Assembly (NCBI RefSeq): GCF_050946515.1
Contig: NZ_JBMNUX010000013.1
Location: 1 to 64,000, forward strand
DNA length: 64,000 nucleotides
Reading direction: 5' to 3'
Source of the DNA: Tractidigestivibacter sp050946515
GTDB lineage: Bacteria > Actinomycetota > Coriobacteriia > Coriobacteriales > Atopobiaceae
The translations under genes were made by a program, and so were the position numbers. The notes beneath the pieces were generated by a model. The model was not told the origin of the DNA and made no database searches. It saw only the letters and a program-made list of their open reading frames with translations. Positions 1-7,129 of the stretch are shown piece after piece (position 1 is the stretch's first letter; each line of letters opens with the position of its first letter).

Positions 1-57
1 AAGGGGAAACTGAAGCGACTCCCTCCACCCGCGCGCACTCGTGCTACACTCAACCAC

Positions 58-152
58 GTAAAACGGGGAGCTGGGGAAAGCCTGGCTGAGAGGCGGCGCG
101 CGCGTCGCGACCCGAAGACCTGATCCGGGTAATGCCGGCGTAGGGACCAGAG
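58..152 (+). ncRNA. TPP riboswitch (THI element)
   Basis: The conserved aptamer blocks are visible in order: a GGGG-containing P1 side near 65-75, the GGCTGAGA box at 84-91, a variable GC-rich stem at 92-109, then the ACCCG..ACCTGATC..GGGTAATGCC..GCGTAGGGA core at 110-146. These are the TPP-contacting elements of the thi-box. It lies just upstream of a thiamine-uptake operon and is followed at once by an intrinsic terminator, so control is most likely by transcription termination when TPP is abundant. Confidence 0.96.
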
Positions 153-163
153 CAGCACGTTCG

Positions 164-193
164 GGCGCCTACGGAAACGTGGGCGCCTTTTTT
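164..193 (+). terminator. Riboswitch-linked intrinsic terminator
   Basis: A 10-bp stem (GGCGCCTACG against CGTGGGCGCC, with one T-G wobble) is closed by a GAAA tetraloop and followed by six T residues at 188-193. It sits between the TPP aptamer and the first structural gene and is the expected expression platform. Confidence 0.9.
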
Positions 194-219
194 GCGCGGC
201 GCCCAGGGAAGGAGCGTTT

Positions 220-558
220 ATGGAGTGTTCCGTTGCTATCCAGTTCTTGCCGATGGACGCCACCACTGACGACGAGATTTGCCGCATCGTCGACGAGGTC
301 ATCGCCTACATTGACTCCACGGGCGTCGACTACTTCGTCGGCCCGTTCGAGACCGCCATCGAGGGCGACTACGACACCTGCATGGAGATCGTGAAGAACT
401 GCCAGCTCGTGGGCGCAAAGGCCGGCTGCAAGAAGATGGCCGCCTACGTGAAGATCGACTACCGCCCCGAGGGCGAGGTCATGACCACCGAGCACAAGGT
501 TGGCAAGTATCACGCCGGCGACCCCGAGTTTGCCCAGAAGGCAAGCGAGGTCGCATAG
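220..558 (+). CDS. Thiamine-binding protein, YkoF/DUF77 family
   Basis: This 112-residue protein matches the single-domain thiamine-binding (YkoF, MTH1187, DUF77) family: an MECSVAIQFLPM-type first beta strand, a YFVGPFETAIEGDY segment, and no signal peptide. Known members bind thiamine or its hydroxymethylpyrimidine part in the cytoplasm or at the membrane next to a ThiXYZ-type ABC transporter. The start at 220 has an AAGGAG ribosome site about six bases upstream. It is the first gene after the TPP riboswitch and terminator, and the permease start follows its stop by one base, so it belongs to the thiamine-uptake operon. The exact ligand cannot be told from the sequence. Confidence 0.88.
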   Translation: MECSVAIQFLPMDATTDDEICRIVDEVIAYIDSTGVDYFVGPFETAIEGDYDTCMEIVKNCQLVGAKAGCKKMAAYVKIDYRPEGEVMTTEHKVGKYHAGDPEFAQKASEVA

Positions 559-559
559 G

Positions 560-1399
560 GTGGCCGCTCGAGAAGGACATGGTCGCGCGAGAAGCGCCGC
601 CACGCCGGCTTCCCCGAGAAGCGCCACGGCTCCCAGCCGTGCGCGTCGCATCCTGACGCCGCTGCTCACCATCGCTGGGCTTCTCGTTGTGTGGGAGCTC
701 GTCGTTGACACGGGGCTCGTTGCCAACTACCTCTTGCCGACTCCGATACAGGTGGTGCTCGCGCTGGTCGAGGACTTCGGCCTCATCATGCAGCACGCAG
801 GCACCACGCTCATCGAGTCGGCAATCGGCCTTGGCCTGGGCGTGGCGCTCGGCTTCGTGTTCGCCGTGCTCATGGACCGCTTTGAGGGGTTCCGCCTTGC
901 CATGAACCCGCTTGTCACGATCTCGCAGACCATCCCCACCATCGCCATCGCGCCGCTTTTGGTGCTGTGGCTGGGCTACGGGCTTCTGCCCAAGGTGGTC
1001 CTGATCATCATCACCACCTTCTTTCCCATAACGGTCTCGCTGGTGGCGGGCTTTGCGTCTGTCGACCCCGACGTGATCGACCTCATGCGCACGATGGGGG
1101 CCAGCCGCTGGCAGATCTTCCGCTACGCGAAGCTGCCCGCCGCGGCCGACCAGTTCTTCAGCGGTCTGCGCATCAGCGCCACCTACGCCATCGTCGGCGC
1201 CGTCATCGCCGAGTGGCTCGGCGGCAACTGGGGCCTTGGCGTCTACATGACGCGCGTCCGCAAGTCCTTCTCGTACGATCGCATGTTTGCCGTGATCATC
1301 ATCATCTCCGCGCTGTCGCTTGCACTCATGGAGCTCGTGAGCGCCCTGCAGCGCCTGTGCATGCCCTGGAAGAGGGCGGAGAGGAACAACAAACAATGA
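560..1399 (+). CDS. thiX: ABC transporter permease for thiamine precursor (ThiX-like)
   Basis: This is a 279-residue inner-membrane permease of the SsuC/TauC/ThiX type with about six hydrophobic segments and the EAA-loop signature near DLMRTMGASRWQIFRYAKLP. I chose GTG at 560, one base after the stop of the thiamine-binding gene. An upstream ATG at 500 is in frame but would overlap that gene by 59 bases and add a low-complexity Arg/Ser/Ala stretch. The stop overlaps the next start (ATGA at 1396-1399), indicating translational coupling with the lipoprotein gene. The substrate is inferred from the TPP riboswitch and the neighbouring NMT1-like binding protein. Confidence 0.87.
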   Translation: MAAREGHGRARSAATPASPRSATAPSRARRILTPLLTIAGLLVVWELVVDTGLVANYLLPTPIQVVLALVEDFGLIMQHAGTTLIESAIGLGLGVALGFVFAVLMDRFEGFRLAMNPLVTISQTIPTIAIAPLLVLWLGYGLLPKVVLIIITTFFPITVSLVAGFASVDPDVIDLMRTMGASRWQIFRYAKLPAAADQFFSGLRISATYAIVGAVIAEWLGGNWGLGVYMTRVRKSFSYDRMFAVIIIISALSLALMELVSALQRLCMPWKRAERNNKQ

Positions 1400-2460
1400 A
1401 GCATCTGAACCGTGCGCCCATGTCCCGCCGCGCCTTTCTCGCCGCGACGGCCGGCCTTGGCGCCGCCGCTCTGGCTGGCTGCGGCTCGTCCTCTAGTTCG
1501 AGCAGCGATTCCAGCGCTTCTGCCGACTCGTCGAGCAGCGATTCCAGCTCGTCGGACCTCACGCACATCTCGTTCGTGCTTGACTACACGCCCAACACCA
1601 ACCACACCGGCATCTACGTCGCCAAGAACAAAGGCTGGTTCGCCGACGAGGGCCTGGACGTCGAGATCGTCCAGCCGCCTGAGGACGGCGCCGACGCCCT
1701 GATTGGCGCGGGCGGCGCCCAGCTTGGCGTGAGCTATCAGGACGTCATGGCCAACAGCTTCTCGTCTGACCAGCCCATGCCCTACACGGCAATCGCAGCC
1801 GTAATCCAGCACAACACCTCGGGCATCATGAGCCGCCAGGAGGATGGCATCACGAGCCCCAAGGCCATGGAGAACCACACCTACGCAACCTGGAACCAGC
1901 CCGTCGAGCAGGCCACGATCAAGGACGTGATGGAGGCCGACGGCGGCGACTACTCAAAGCTCAACATGGTGCCCTACGACGTGGACGACGAGGTCAGCGG
2001 CCTGCGCGCCAACATGTTCGACTGCGTGTGGGTCTATGAGGGCTGGGCCGTCCAGAACGCAAAGGTGCAGGACTACGCCGTCAACTACTTCTCGTTCATC
2101 TCGATTGACGACGTGTTTGACTACTACACGCCGGTCATCGCCGCAAACGACGACTTCCTGAGCGAGAACCCCGACCAGGCTCGTGCCTTCCTGCGCGCCG
2201 CGAAGAAGGGCTACGAGTTCTGTGCCGAGAGCCCCGACGAGGCTGCCGACATCCTTTGCGAGGAGGTTCCCGAGCTGGACGCCGACCTCGTGCGCGCAAG
2301 CCAGGAGTACCTGGCCGACCAGTACATCTCTGACGCCTCCTCGTGGGGCCAGATCGACGGCGAGCGCTGGGCGAAGTTCTACCAGTGGCTGAACGACCAG
2401 GGCCTCGTCGAGAACCAGCTCGACGTGAGCGCCGGCTTCGACACCCAGTATCTGGAGTAG
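1396..2460 (+). CDS. thiY: Thiamine-precursor-binding lipoprotein (ThiY/NMT1 family)
   Basis: The 354-residue protein begins with a twin-arginine-like SRRAFLA motif at residues 10-16 and a lipobox LAGC ending at Cys29, then a Ser/Asp-rich linker of about 25 residues that presumably lifts the domain off the membrane. The body (LDYTPNTNHTGIYVAKNKGW onward) is an NMT1/THI5-like periplasmic-binding fold of the kind that binds formylaminopyrimidine or related pyrimidines. The ATG at 1396 overlaps the permease stop. It is the solute-capturing part of the four-gene uptake system. The ligand is assigned from family and riboswitch context, not from visible binding residues. Confidence 0.88.
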   Translation: MKHLNRAPMSRRAFLAATAGLGAAALAGCGSSSSSSSDSSASADSSSSDSSSSDLTHISFVLDYTPNTNHTGIYVAKNKGWFADEGLDVEIVQPPEDGADALIGAGGAQLGVSYQDVMANSFSSDQPMPYTAIAAVIQHNTSGIMSRQEDGITSPKAMENHTYATWNQPVEQATIKDVMEADGGDYSKLNMVPYDVDDEVSGLRANMFDCVWVYEGWAVQNAKVQDYAVNYFSFISIDDVFDYYTPVIAANDDFLSENPDQARAFLRAAKKGYEFCAESPDEAADILCEEVPELDADLVRASQEYLADQYISDASSWGQIDGERWAKFYQWLNDQGLVENQLDVSAGFDTQYLE

Positions 2461-2462
2461 CC

Positions 2463-3299
2463 ATGAGCCAGGCGAGCGACGTGGAGAAGGGCGCGGGAGC
2501 CAGAGCGGCCGCCGGCAGGGGCGACGGCACGACTCCGGCGCTTGAGGCGGACGGCCTCACGCTTTCTTGGGACGGCGGCAGCCCCGTCGTGCGGGACATC
2601 TCTCTCTGCGTGGGCGAGGGAGAGGTGGCCTGCCTTGTGGGCCGCTCCGGCTGCGGGAAGACCACGATCCTCCACGCGCTCGCAGGCCTCACCACCCCCG
2701 ACGAGGGCCGGGTCATCTTGCACGGCCAGGACGTCACTGGCCGCCCCGGCAAGATCAGCTACATGCTGCAGAAGGACCTTCTTCTGCCCAACCTGCGCAT
2801 CATCGACAACGTGTGCCTTCCGCTGGTGATCGCGGGCGTCCCGCGCGACGAGGCGCGCAAGAAGGCTGAGCCCCTCTTTGAGCGCTTTGGCCTTTCGGGC
2901 ACCGAGAAGAGCTGGCCGGCCGAGCTCTCCGGCGGCATGCGCCAGCGCGCGGCGTTCATGCGCACCTATCTGATGGGGACCGACGTCACGCTTCTGGACG
3001 AGCCCTTCTCGGCGCTTGACGCCATCACGCGCGCCCAGATGCGCACCTGGTTCTGCGACATGGCCCGCGAGCTGGGGATGTCCGCGCTGGTGATAACGCA
3101 CGACGTGGACGAGGCGGTCTCTATGGCAAGCGTCATCTACGTGCTGGCGGGAAATCCCTCTGCGGGCGAGCCCAGCCGCCTTGCAGGCACCGTTGCGCCC
3201 GACCGCGGTAGCATGAGCGGCGTCGCGGGCGAGCAGGACTTTGCCCTGACGCCCGAGTTTCTCGCTGCAAAGCGCCGGGTCATCGAGCTTCTGGGGTAG
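2463..3299 (+). CDS. thiZ: ABC transporter ATP-binding protein (ThiZ-like)
   Basis: This 278-residue ATPase has Walker A GRSGCGKT at residues 60-67, signature LSGGMRQR from residue 155, Walker B VTLLDE at 175-180 with the D-loop SALD, and an ITHD switch region. It belongs to the SsuB/TauB/ThiZ group that powers nitrate, sulfonate and pyrimidine importers. The first 25 residues are an unconserved Ala/Gly-rich extension. The start ATG lies two bases after the lipoprotein stop, and the ribosome site must lie within the end of that gene. It is the last gene of the riboswitch-controlled operon. Confidence 0.9.
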   Translation: MSQASDVEKGAGARAAAGRGDGTTPALEADGLTLSWDGGSPVVRDISLCVGEGEVACLVGRSGCGKTTILHALAGLTTPDEGRVILHGQDVTGRPGKISYMLQKDLLLPNLRIIDNVCLPLVIAGVPRDEARKKAEPLFERFGLSGTEKSWPAELSGGMRQRAAFMRTYLMGTDVTLLDEPFSALDAITRAQMRTWFCDMARELGMSALVITHDVDEAVSMASVIYVLAGNPSAGEPSRLAGTVAPDRGSMSGVAGEQDFALTPEFLAAKRRVIELLG

Positions 3300-3347
3300 G
3301 GAAGAGCGCCGTTCTGGCAGCGCAGTGCGCCTGCGGAACGGCATGAC

Positions 3348-3385
3348 AAAAGAGGAGGGCCCCGCACGATGCGGAGCCCCCTCCC
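3348..3385 (-). terminator. Intrinsic terminator of the Ser/Thr-rich gene
   Basis: A GC-rich imperfect stem (arms 3355-3366 and 3370-3383) is followed on the minus strand by a TCTTTT run (3348-3353). It lies between the convergent thiamine operon and the gene starting at 4574 and may act in both directions, though only the minus side has a T run. Confidence 0.7.
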
Positions 3386-3437
3386 CGATGTATGGCGACG
3401 CGCCGTGGCGAAAATGGGACGCACGGCGCGTTGTCAA

Positions 3438-4574
3438 CTAGCTTGACGAGCTCGTCCCCGTTCCGGAGGAAGTGGTGCTCGTCGTTGTGCTGGTAGTCGT
3501 GCTCGTGCCCGAGTCGCTTGAGGAGCTGTCTGTCGAGCCAGTGGAGCTGCCTGTGCTCGAGCTGGTGTCGGAGCTGTCCGTCGAGCTGCTGCTGTCGCTG
3601 CTGTCGCTGCCCGTGGTGCTCGACGAAGAGTCGGTCGAGCTGTCGCTTGTGTCGGAGCTGCTCGTGGTTGACCCAGAGCTCGTGGTGCCGGAGCCGGAGT
3701 TGCTGGAGCTTGTGCTGCCAGAGTTGTCGCTCGTGGTGCTGCTGCCGGTTGAGCTGGTGTCGGAAGTGTCGTCCGTCGTGGTGCCGGTGGTTGAGGTGTC
3801 CGACGTCGTGCTGTCATCCTTGGTGGGCGAATTGCCCTCGTTCTTGTCGGTGGGGCTTGTCGAGCTTTCGGTTTCCGTCGCCGTCTGCGTCGTGGTTGTC
3901 GTCGTGCGCCCGGGCGTGGTGCCGATGCCCTGGCCGGCGGTGGCAAAGTTGACGACAAGAGCCGTTACCAGCACGGATGCCAGCGCAATCACAACGCACA
4001 CGATGGCGATCTTCTTGCGCGTGTAGGTCTTCGAGCGCTCGCGCACAGCGGAGCGCACGCTCTCGGGCGCGATGGGCGTGCCCGTGGAGGCAACCCTGCG
4101 CACCACGGTCTTGTCGGCGCTGCTGGCGCTGGCAGTGGCGCTCGTCTTGGCGTTGCCCCTCTCGTCAATCGCGGTTCCGTAGATTGTGGAGTCAAGGATC
4201 TTTGGAGCGTCAGCGGTCGAGGCGGCGTTGCCGCTCACCACGGTGGTCTTCTCGATGGAGCTGGAAGAGCCCGACTCGGCGTTGCTGCGGACCTTCTCGG
4301 CAGATGCGCTGAATAGGTTCTTCAACACGTTGGTGGTAATGGCGGTCACGGCGGTGCCTACGACGGTTCCGATGAGCGATCCCGCAAGGCCAATCTGAGA
4401 CGACAAGGCAAACGAGACTCCAGCCGCAAGTGCGCTTGCCAAAACCTGTGCAAATGAGAGGTCTTCGAAGACGGTCTTGTTGTTGCTATTATTGCTATCG
4501 CTGGTAGATTCTTTGCTCTTAGCGCTACTGGTACGATATGCTGCGTTTCTGGTGTTTTTAGAAGTGGCTGGCAC
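3438..4574 (-). CDS. Membrane protein with long Ser/Thr-rich tail, function unknown
   Basis: The 378-residue protein is not recognised as a named family. Residues 1-34 are polar. Residues 38-85 form a Gly/Ala-rich hydrophobic region that resembles glycine-zipper membrane segments (SQIGLAGSLIGTVVGTAV). Residues 90-185 are polar and basic, and residues 188-212 are a clear transmembrane helix after an RKK stop-transfer cluster. The last 160 residues are almost wholly Ser, Thr, Asp, Gly and Asn, like a mucin-type stalk that could be O-glycosylated outside the cell. No LPXTG sorting signal follows the tail. The gene is monocistronic with its own terminator. The low-complexity tail is prone to length change between strains. 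Confidence 0.75.
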   Translation of the reverse strand: MPATSKNTRNAAYRTSSAKSKESTSDSNNSNNKTVFEDLSFAQVLASALAAGVSFALSSQIGLAGSLIGTVVGTAVTAITTNVLKNLFSASAEKVRSNAESGSSSSIEKTTVVSGNAASTADAPKILDSTIYGTAIDERGNAKTSATASASSADKTVVRRVASTGTPIAPESVRSAVRERSKTYTRKKIAIVCVVIALASVLVTALVVNFATAGQGIGTTPGRTTTTTTQTATETESSTSPTDKNEGNSPTKDDSTTSDTSTTGTTTDDTSDTSSTGSSTTSDNSGSTSSSNSGSGTTSSGSTTSSSDTSDSSTDSSSSTTGSDSSDSSSSTDSSDTSSSTGSSTGSTDSSSSDSGTSTTTSTTTSTTSSGTGTSSSS

Positions 4575-4797
4575 GAATCGTTCCTCCCTAACGAAGCGTC
4601 CCTTGGTTGGTGCTCACCTACAGTAGTACCCGCTTCGGACAAAAGCGACTCCGCCAAGCACTCGCCCACGAAAGAGACAATACCAAACGAACCTTAATTC
4701 GAATAGCTGGTTGGCCGTCTGATGGGTTCGAAGCCTCCAATATCCGCTATTATTAGCAAAGGTACGGCTTTACTTCTCACAACAGATGGAGGTAACT

Positions 4798-5670
4798 ATG
4801 CTCGTCAATGCAGCTGCTATGCTTCAGAGCGCTGAGAAGGGCCACTATGGCATTGGTGCTTTCAACACCAATAACCTTGAGTGGGCCACGTCTATCCTGG
4901 ACGCCGCTGAGGAGCTCCAGTCCCCGGTCATCATTCAGTGCACCGGTGGCGCTTCCAAGTGGCAGACCTCCTATCGCGTCGTCGCTGACATCGTCCGTGA
5001 CCTCGTCGAGGACAAGCACATCACCGTTCCTGTCGCCCTTCACCTTGATCACGGCTCCTATGAGGACGTCTTCAAGTGCATCGACGCCGGCTTCACCTCT
5101 GTCATGTATGACGGCTCCCATGAGCCCGACTTCCAGACCAACCTCGACCGCACCGCTGAGGTCATCAAGGCTGCCCACAGCAAGGGCATCTCTGTTGAGG
5201 CCGAGGTCGGCGGCATCGGCGGCACCGAGGACGGCGTGACCGCCCGCGGCGAGCTGGCCGACCCCGACCAGTGCAAGCAGATTGCCGACCTGGGCGTTGA
5301 CTTCCTCGCCTGCGGCATCGGCAACATCCACGGCATCTATCCTCCCAACTGGGAGGGCCTGTCCTTCGACCAGCTGGCAGCCATCAAGGCCAAGACGGGC
5401 GACCTGCCGCTGGTCCTTCACGGTGGCACCGGCATCCCCGTTGACCAGATCCAGAAGGCCATCTCCCTCGGCGTCTCCAAGATCAACGTCAACACCGACC
5501 TCCAGCTTGTCTTTGCTGCCGCCACTCGCAAGTACATCGAGGAGGGCAAGGACAAGGAGGGCAAGGGCTACGATCCTCGTAAGCTCCTGAAGCCTGGCCG
5601 CGAGGCAATCGTCGAGCGCACCAAGGAGCTCATCAAGGAGTTTGGCTCCGAGGGCAAGGGCTGGAACTAA
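4798..5670 (+). CDS. fba: Fructose-bisphosphate aldolase, class II
   Basis: The 290-residue enzyme cleaves fructose 1,6-bisphosphate to glyceraldehyde 3-phosphate and dihydroxyacetone phosphate in glycolysis. The zinc-site block LHLDHGSYED (residues 81-90, with catalytic Asp84 and ligand His85), the YDGSHEPDFQTN segment and the C-terminal LHGGTGIP...INVNTDLQ phosphate-binding block are all present, so it is a class II enzyme of the FbaA/GatY group. A perfect GGAGG lies five bases before the ATG at 4798; an earlier in-frame ATG at 4786 falls inside that ribosome site and was rejected. The wobble codons favour C, as in a highly expressed gene. It stands alone, with a terminator downstream. Confidence 0.96.
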   Translation: MLVNAAAMLQSAEKGHYGIGAFNTNNLEWATSILDAAEELQSPVIIQCTGGASKWQTSYRVVADIVRDLVEDKHITVPVALHLDHGSYEDVFKCIDAGFTSVMYDGSHEPDFQTNLDRTAEVIKAAHSKGISVEAEVGGIGGTEDGVTARGELADPDQCKQIADLGVDFLACGIGNIHGIYPPNWEGLSFDQLAAIKAKTGDLPLVLHGGTGIPVDQIQKAISLGVSKINVNTDLQLVFAAATRKYIEEGKDKEGKGYDPRKLLKPGREAIVERTKELIKEFGSEGKGWN

Positions 5671-5728
5671 CAGCCTTGCGTTTCCGGCGCTCGTGCGTCG
5701 TTGATTTGGCACGCATGCGCATCTTTCA

Positions 5729-5756
5729 GGGGTCGGCCTGGCGCCGGCCCCTTTTC
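5729..5756 (+). terminator. Intrinsic terminator after fba
   Basis: The stem GGGGTCGGC/GCCGGCCCC is followed by TTTTCTT. It lies 58 bases after the aldolase stop and before the convergent AEC permease gene. Confidence 0.88.
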
Positions 5757-5800
5757 TTGTGGCGCGGAGAGCGGAGGGGAGGCGGTCGCGGCCGCCTCCG

Positions 5801-6766
5801 CTATGCGATCAGCGAGAGCGACTTCAGCAGCCAGAGCCAGGCGGTCAGCGTGAAGGCGCAGCCAAAGGTGGTCATCATGACCGTGGTCGAGGTGAGCGTG
5901 CCTTCATGGCCCATGTTCTTTGCCATGATGTAGCAGCTCACCGTGGAGGCGGAGCCCAGCATCACGAGAAGCGCCACAAGCTGCTGGTCGCGGAAGCCCA
6001 TCTGGATCGCAAGCGGCATGAAGATTGCGACGAGGGCCACGAGCTTGATGAAGCTTGCGACCAAAGCCGCCGGCACCTCTTCTTTGGACCTCTCGAGCGA
6101 GAACGATGCGCCGAGCGCCATAAGACCCAGCGGCGTTGCCAGCACGGCCACGTTGTGGACGGTGGACGAGAGGATCTCGGGCATCGGGAGGCGCAGAAGC
6201 GACCAGGCAAGACCAACCAAAATGCCGATGATGATTGGATTCTTGATGATCCCGACGCCCGCCTTGCGCAACAGCTGGCCAACCGTCGGCTTCTTCTCGC
6301 CCGTGCTTGGGGCCGTCAGCGTCAGGTCGAGCACGGCCACGAGGTTGTAGAGCGGGACGCTGCCCAAGATCATCAGGGGAGCCATGCCGGTGGTCGCGGT
6401 GCCATAGATGTTCTGGATGAACGCGATGCCAAGGATGGCGGCCGAGCTTCTGTAGCTTACTTGGATGAACTCGCCGCGCCTGGGCGTGTCGTGAATCACA
6501 AAATGCGACACGCACACAATCAGGAGGATGCTCAGCGCCGTGGCTACCAGGCAAAAGAGAACGTATCGTCCGTCCCAGGCGGAGGCGAAGTCCTGTGTCG
6601 CGAGGTCCTGAAACAACAGCACGGGCAGCGCTACCTTGAAGACGAAGCTGTTGAGGTAGTCAGTGAACTTCTCGTCCATGACGCCGACTTTGCGAAGAAA
6701 TGTTCCCACCAGCATCGTGAGAAAGATCGGCAGCGTGGCGTTCAGGCTGAAGATGAGGTCGTCCAA
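5801..6766 (-). CDS. AEC-family permease (auxin efflux carrier type)
   Basis: This integral membrane protein of about 321 residues has roughly ten hydrophobic segments and the opening DLIFSLNATLPIFLTMLVG that is typical of bacterial AEC transporters, with the two-repeat layout of that family. Members move malate, malonate and other organic acids or amino acids; the substrate is not visible here. No in-frame ATG is near the start. A TTG at 6766 preceded by AAGGGA gives the usual family N terminus, while a TTG six codons earlier (6784) would extend it, so the exact start is uncertain. It is transcribed divergently from the cystine-symporter leader and appears monocistronic. Confidence 0.88.
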   Translation of the reverse strand: MDDLIFSLNATLPIFLTMLVGTFLRKVGVMDEKFTDYLNSFVFKVALPVLLFQDLATQDFASAWDGRYVLFCLVATALSILLIVCVSHFVIHDTPRRGEFIQVSYRSSAAILGIAFIQNIYGTATTGMAPLMILGSVPLYNLVAVLDLTLTAPSTGEKKPTVGQLLRKAGVGIIKNPIIIGILVGLAWSLLRLPMPEILSSTVHNVAVLATPLGLMALGASFSLERSKEEVPAALVASFIKLVALVAIFMPLAIQMGFRDQQLVALLVMLGSASTVSCYIMAKNMGHEGTLTSTTVMMTTFGCAFTLTAWLWLLKSLSLIA

Positions 6767-6886
6767 GGCGAGAAGTCCCTTCAATTATTGAGAATAACTT
6801 AGTCACTATGCGGTATTCGAGGCGGGGTATCGCCCGGGGCGATGACTCATTATCGGAAATTTAATGGGCATCCGGGCTTGCATCTG

Positions 6887-6915
6887 TTGGGTCTGGCGTC
6901 TATCCTTCATATAAA
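6887..6915 (+). promoter_or_regulatory. Promoter of the Cys-leader/symporter unit
   Basis: A -35-like TTGGGT (6887-6892) and a -10-like TATAAA (6910-6915) are separated by exactly 17 bases. This places a transcript start near 6922, about 30 bases before the leader peptide ATG. Confidence 0.6.
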
Positions 6916-6951
6916 CCTACCAGTTAACTAGGATTTAGAGGGGAGGACGCG

Positions 6952-7047
6952 ATGGCTGCGTACGAGTGCCAGAGGATGTGTTGTTGTCGGCTGTGCCGCG
7001 CTGGTGCGCCATGTAGATGCCATCGATGTCTGCCACATCAAAGGTAG
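6952..7047 (+). CDS. Cys-rich leader peptide (31 aa) of a transcription attenuator
   Basis: An ATG at 6952 with GGGGAGG five bases upstream opens a 31-codon frame that ends at TAG 7045-7047. Eight of 31 residues are Cys: positions 6, 10, 11, 12, 15, 21, 23 and 26, including three consecutive TGT codons at 6979-6987. The peptide has no signal sequence and looks regulatory. It lies 82 bases before a cystine-type symporter and is followed by an intrinsic terminator whose 5' arm can pair instead with bases 6998-7007 inside the leader, just after the Cys run. This is the arrangement of amino-acid attenuation in trp or his operons, here tuned to cysteinyl-tRNA. The frame, ribosome site and both hairpins are seen; function is inferred. 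Confidence 0.8.
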   Translation: MAAYECQRMCCCRLCRAGAPCRCHRCLPHQR

Positions 7048-7084
7048 CAGCAAATAGGTACATCTATCTGGGCGGCGTCAGCGC
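6998..7084 (+). promoter_or_regulatory. Predicted antiterminator of the cysteine attenuator
   Basis: GCGCTGGTGC at 6998-7007 can form ten continuous pairs (two of them G-T) with GCGTCAGCGC at 7075-7084. The second arm covers most of the 5' arm of the terminator (7072-7080), so the two structures exclude each other. A ribosome stalled on the TGT run at 6979-6987 would leave 6998-7007 free to pair, while one that reaches the stop codon would not hold the leader open. Confidence 0.65.
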
Positions 7085-7102
7085 AAGTTGACGCCGCTTT
7101 TC
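7072..7102 (+). terminator. Attenuator terminator before the symporter
   Basis: A perfect 9-bp stem (GCGGCGTCA/TGACGCCGC, 7072-7080 and 7089-7097) with an 8-base loop is followed by TTTTCT. It lies between the leader peptide and the symporter ribosome site, with no other gene to terminate, so it must act as a leader attenuator. Confidence 0.88.
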
Positions 7103-7129
7103 TGTTGGCAATCAAGTGAGGAGACCTCA

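Noticed and set aside
3472..4026. A Val/Leu/Glu-rich open frame antisense to the Ser/Thr tail.
   Set aside because: Its periodic sequence is only the complement of the low-complexity Ser/Thr/Asp codons, and no ribosome site precedes it.
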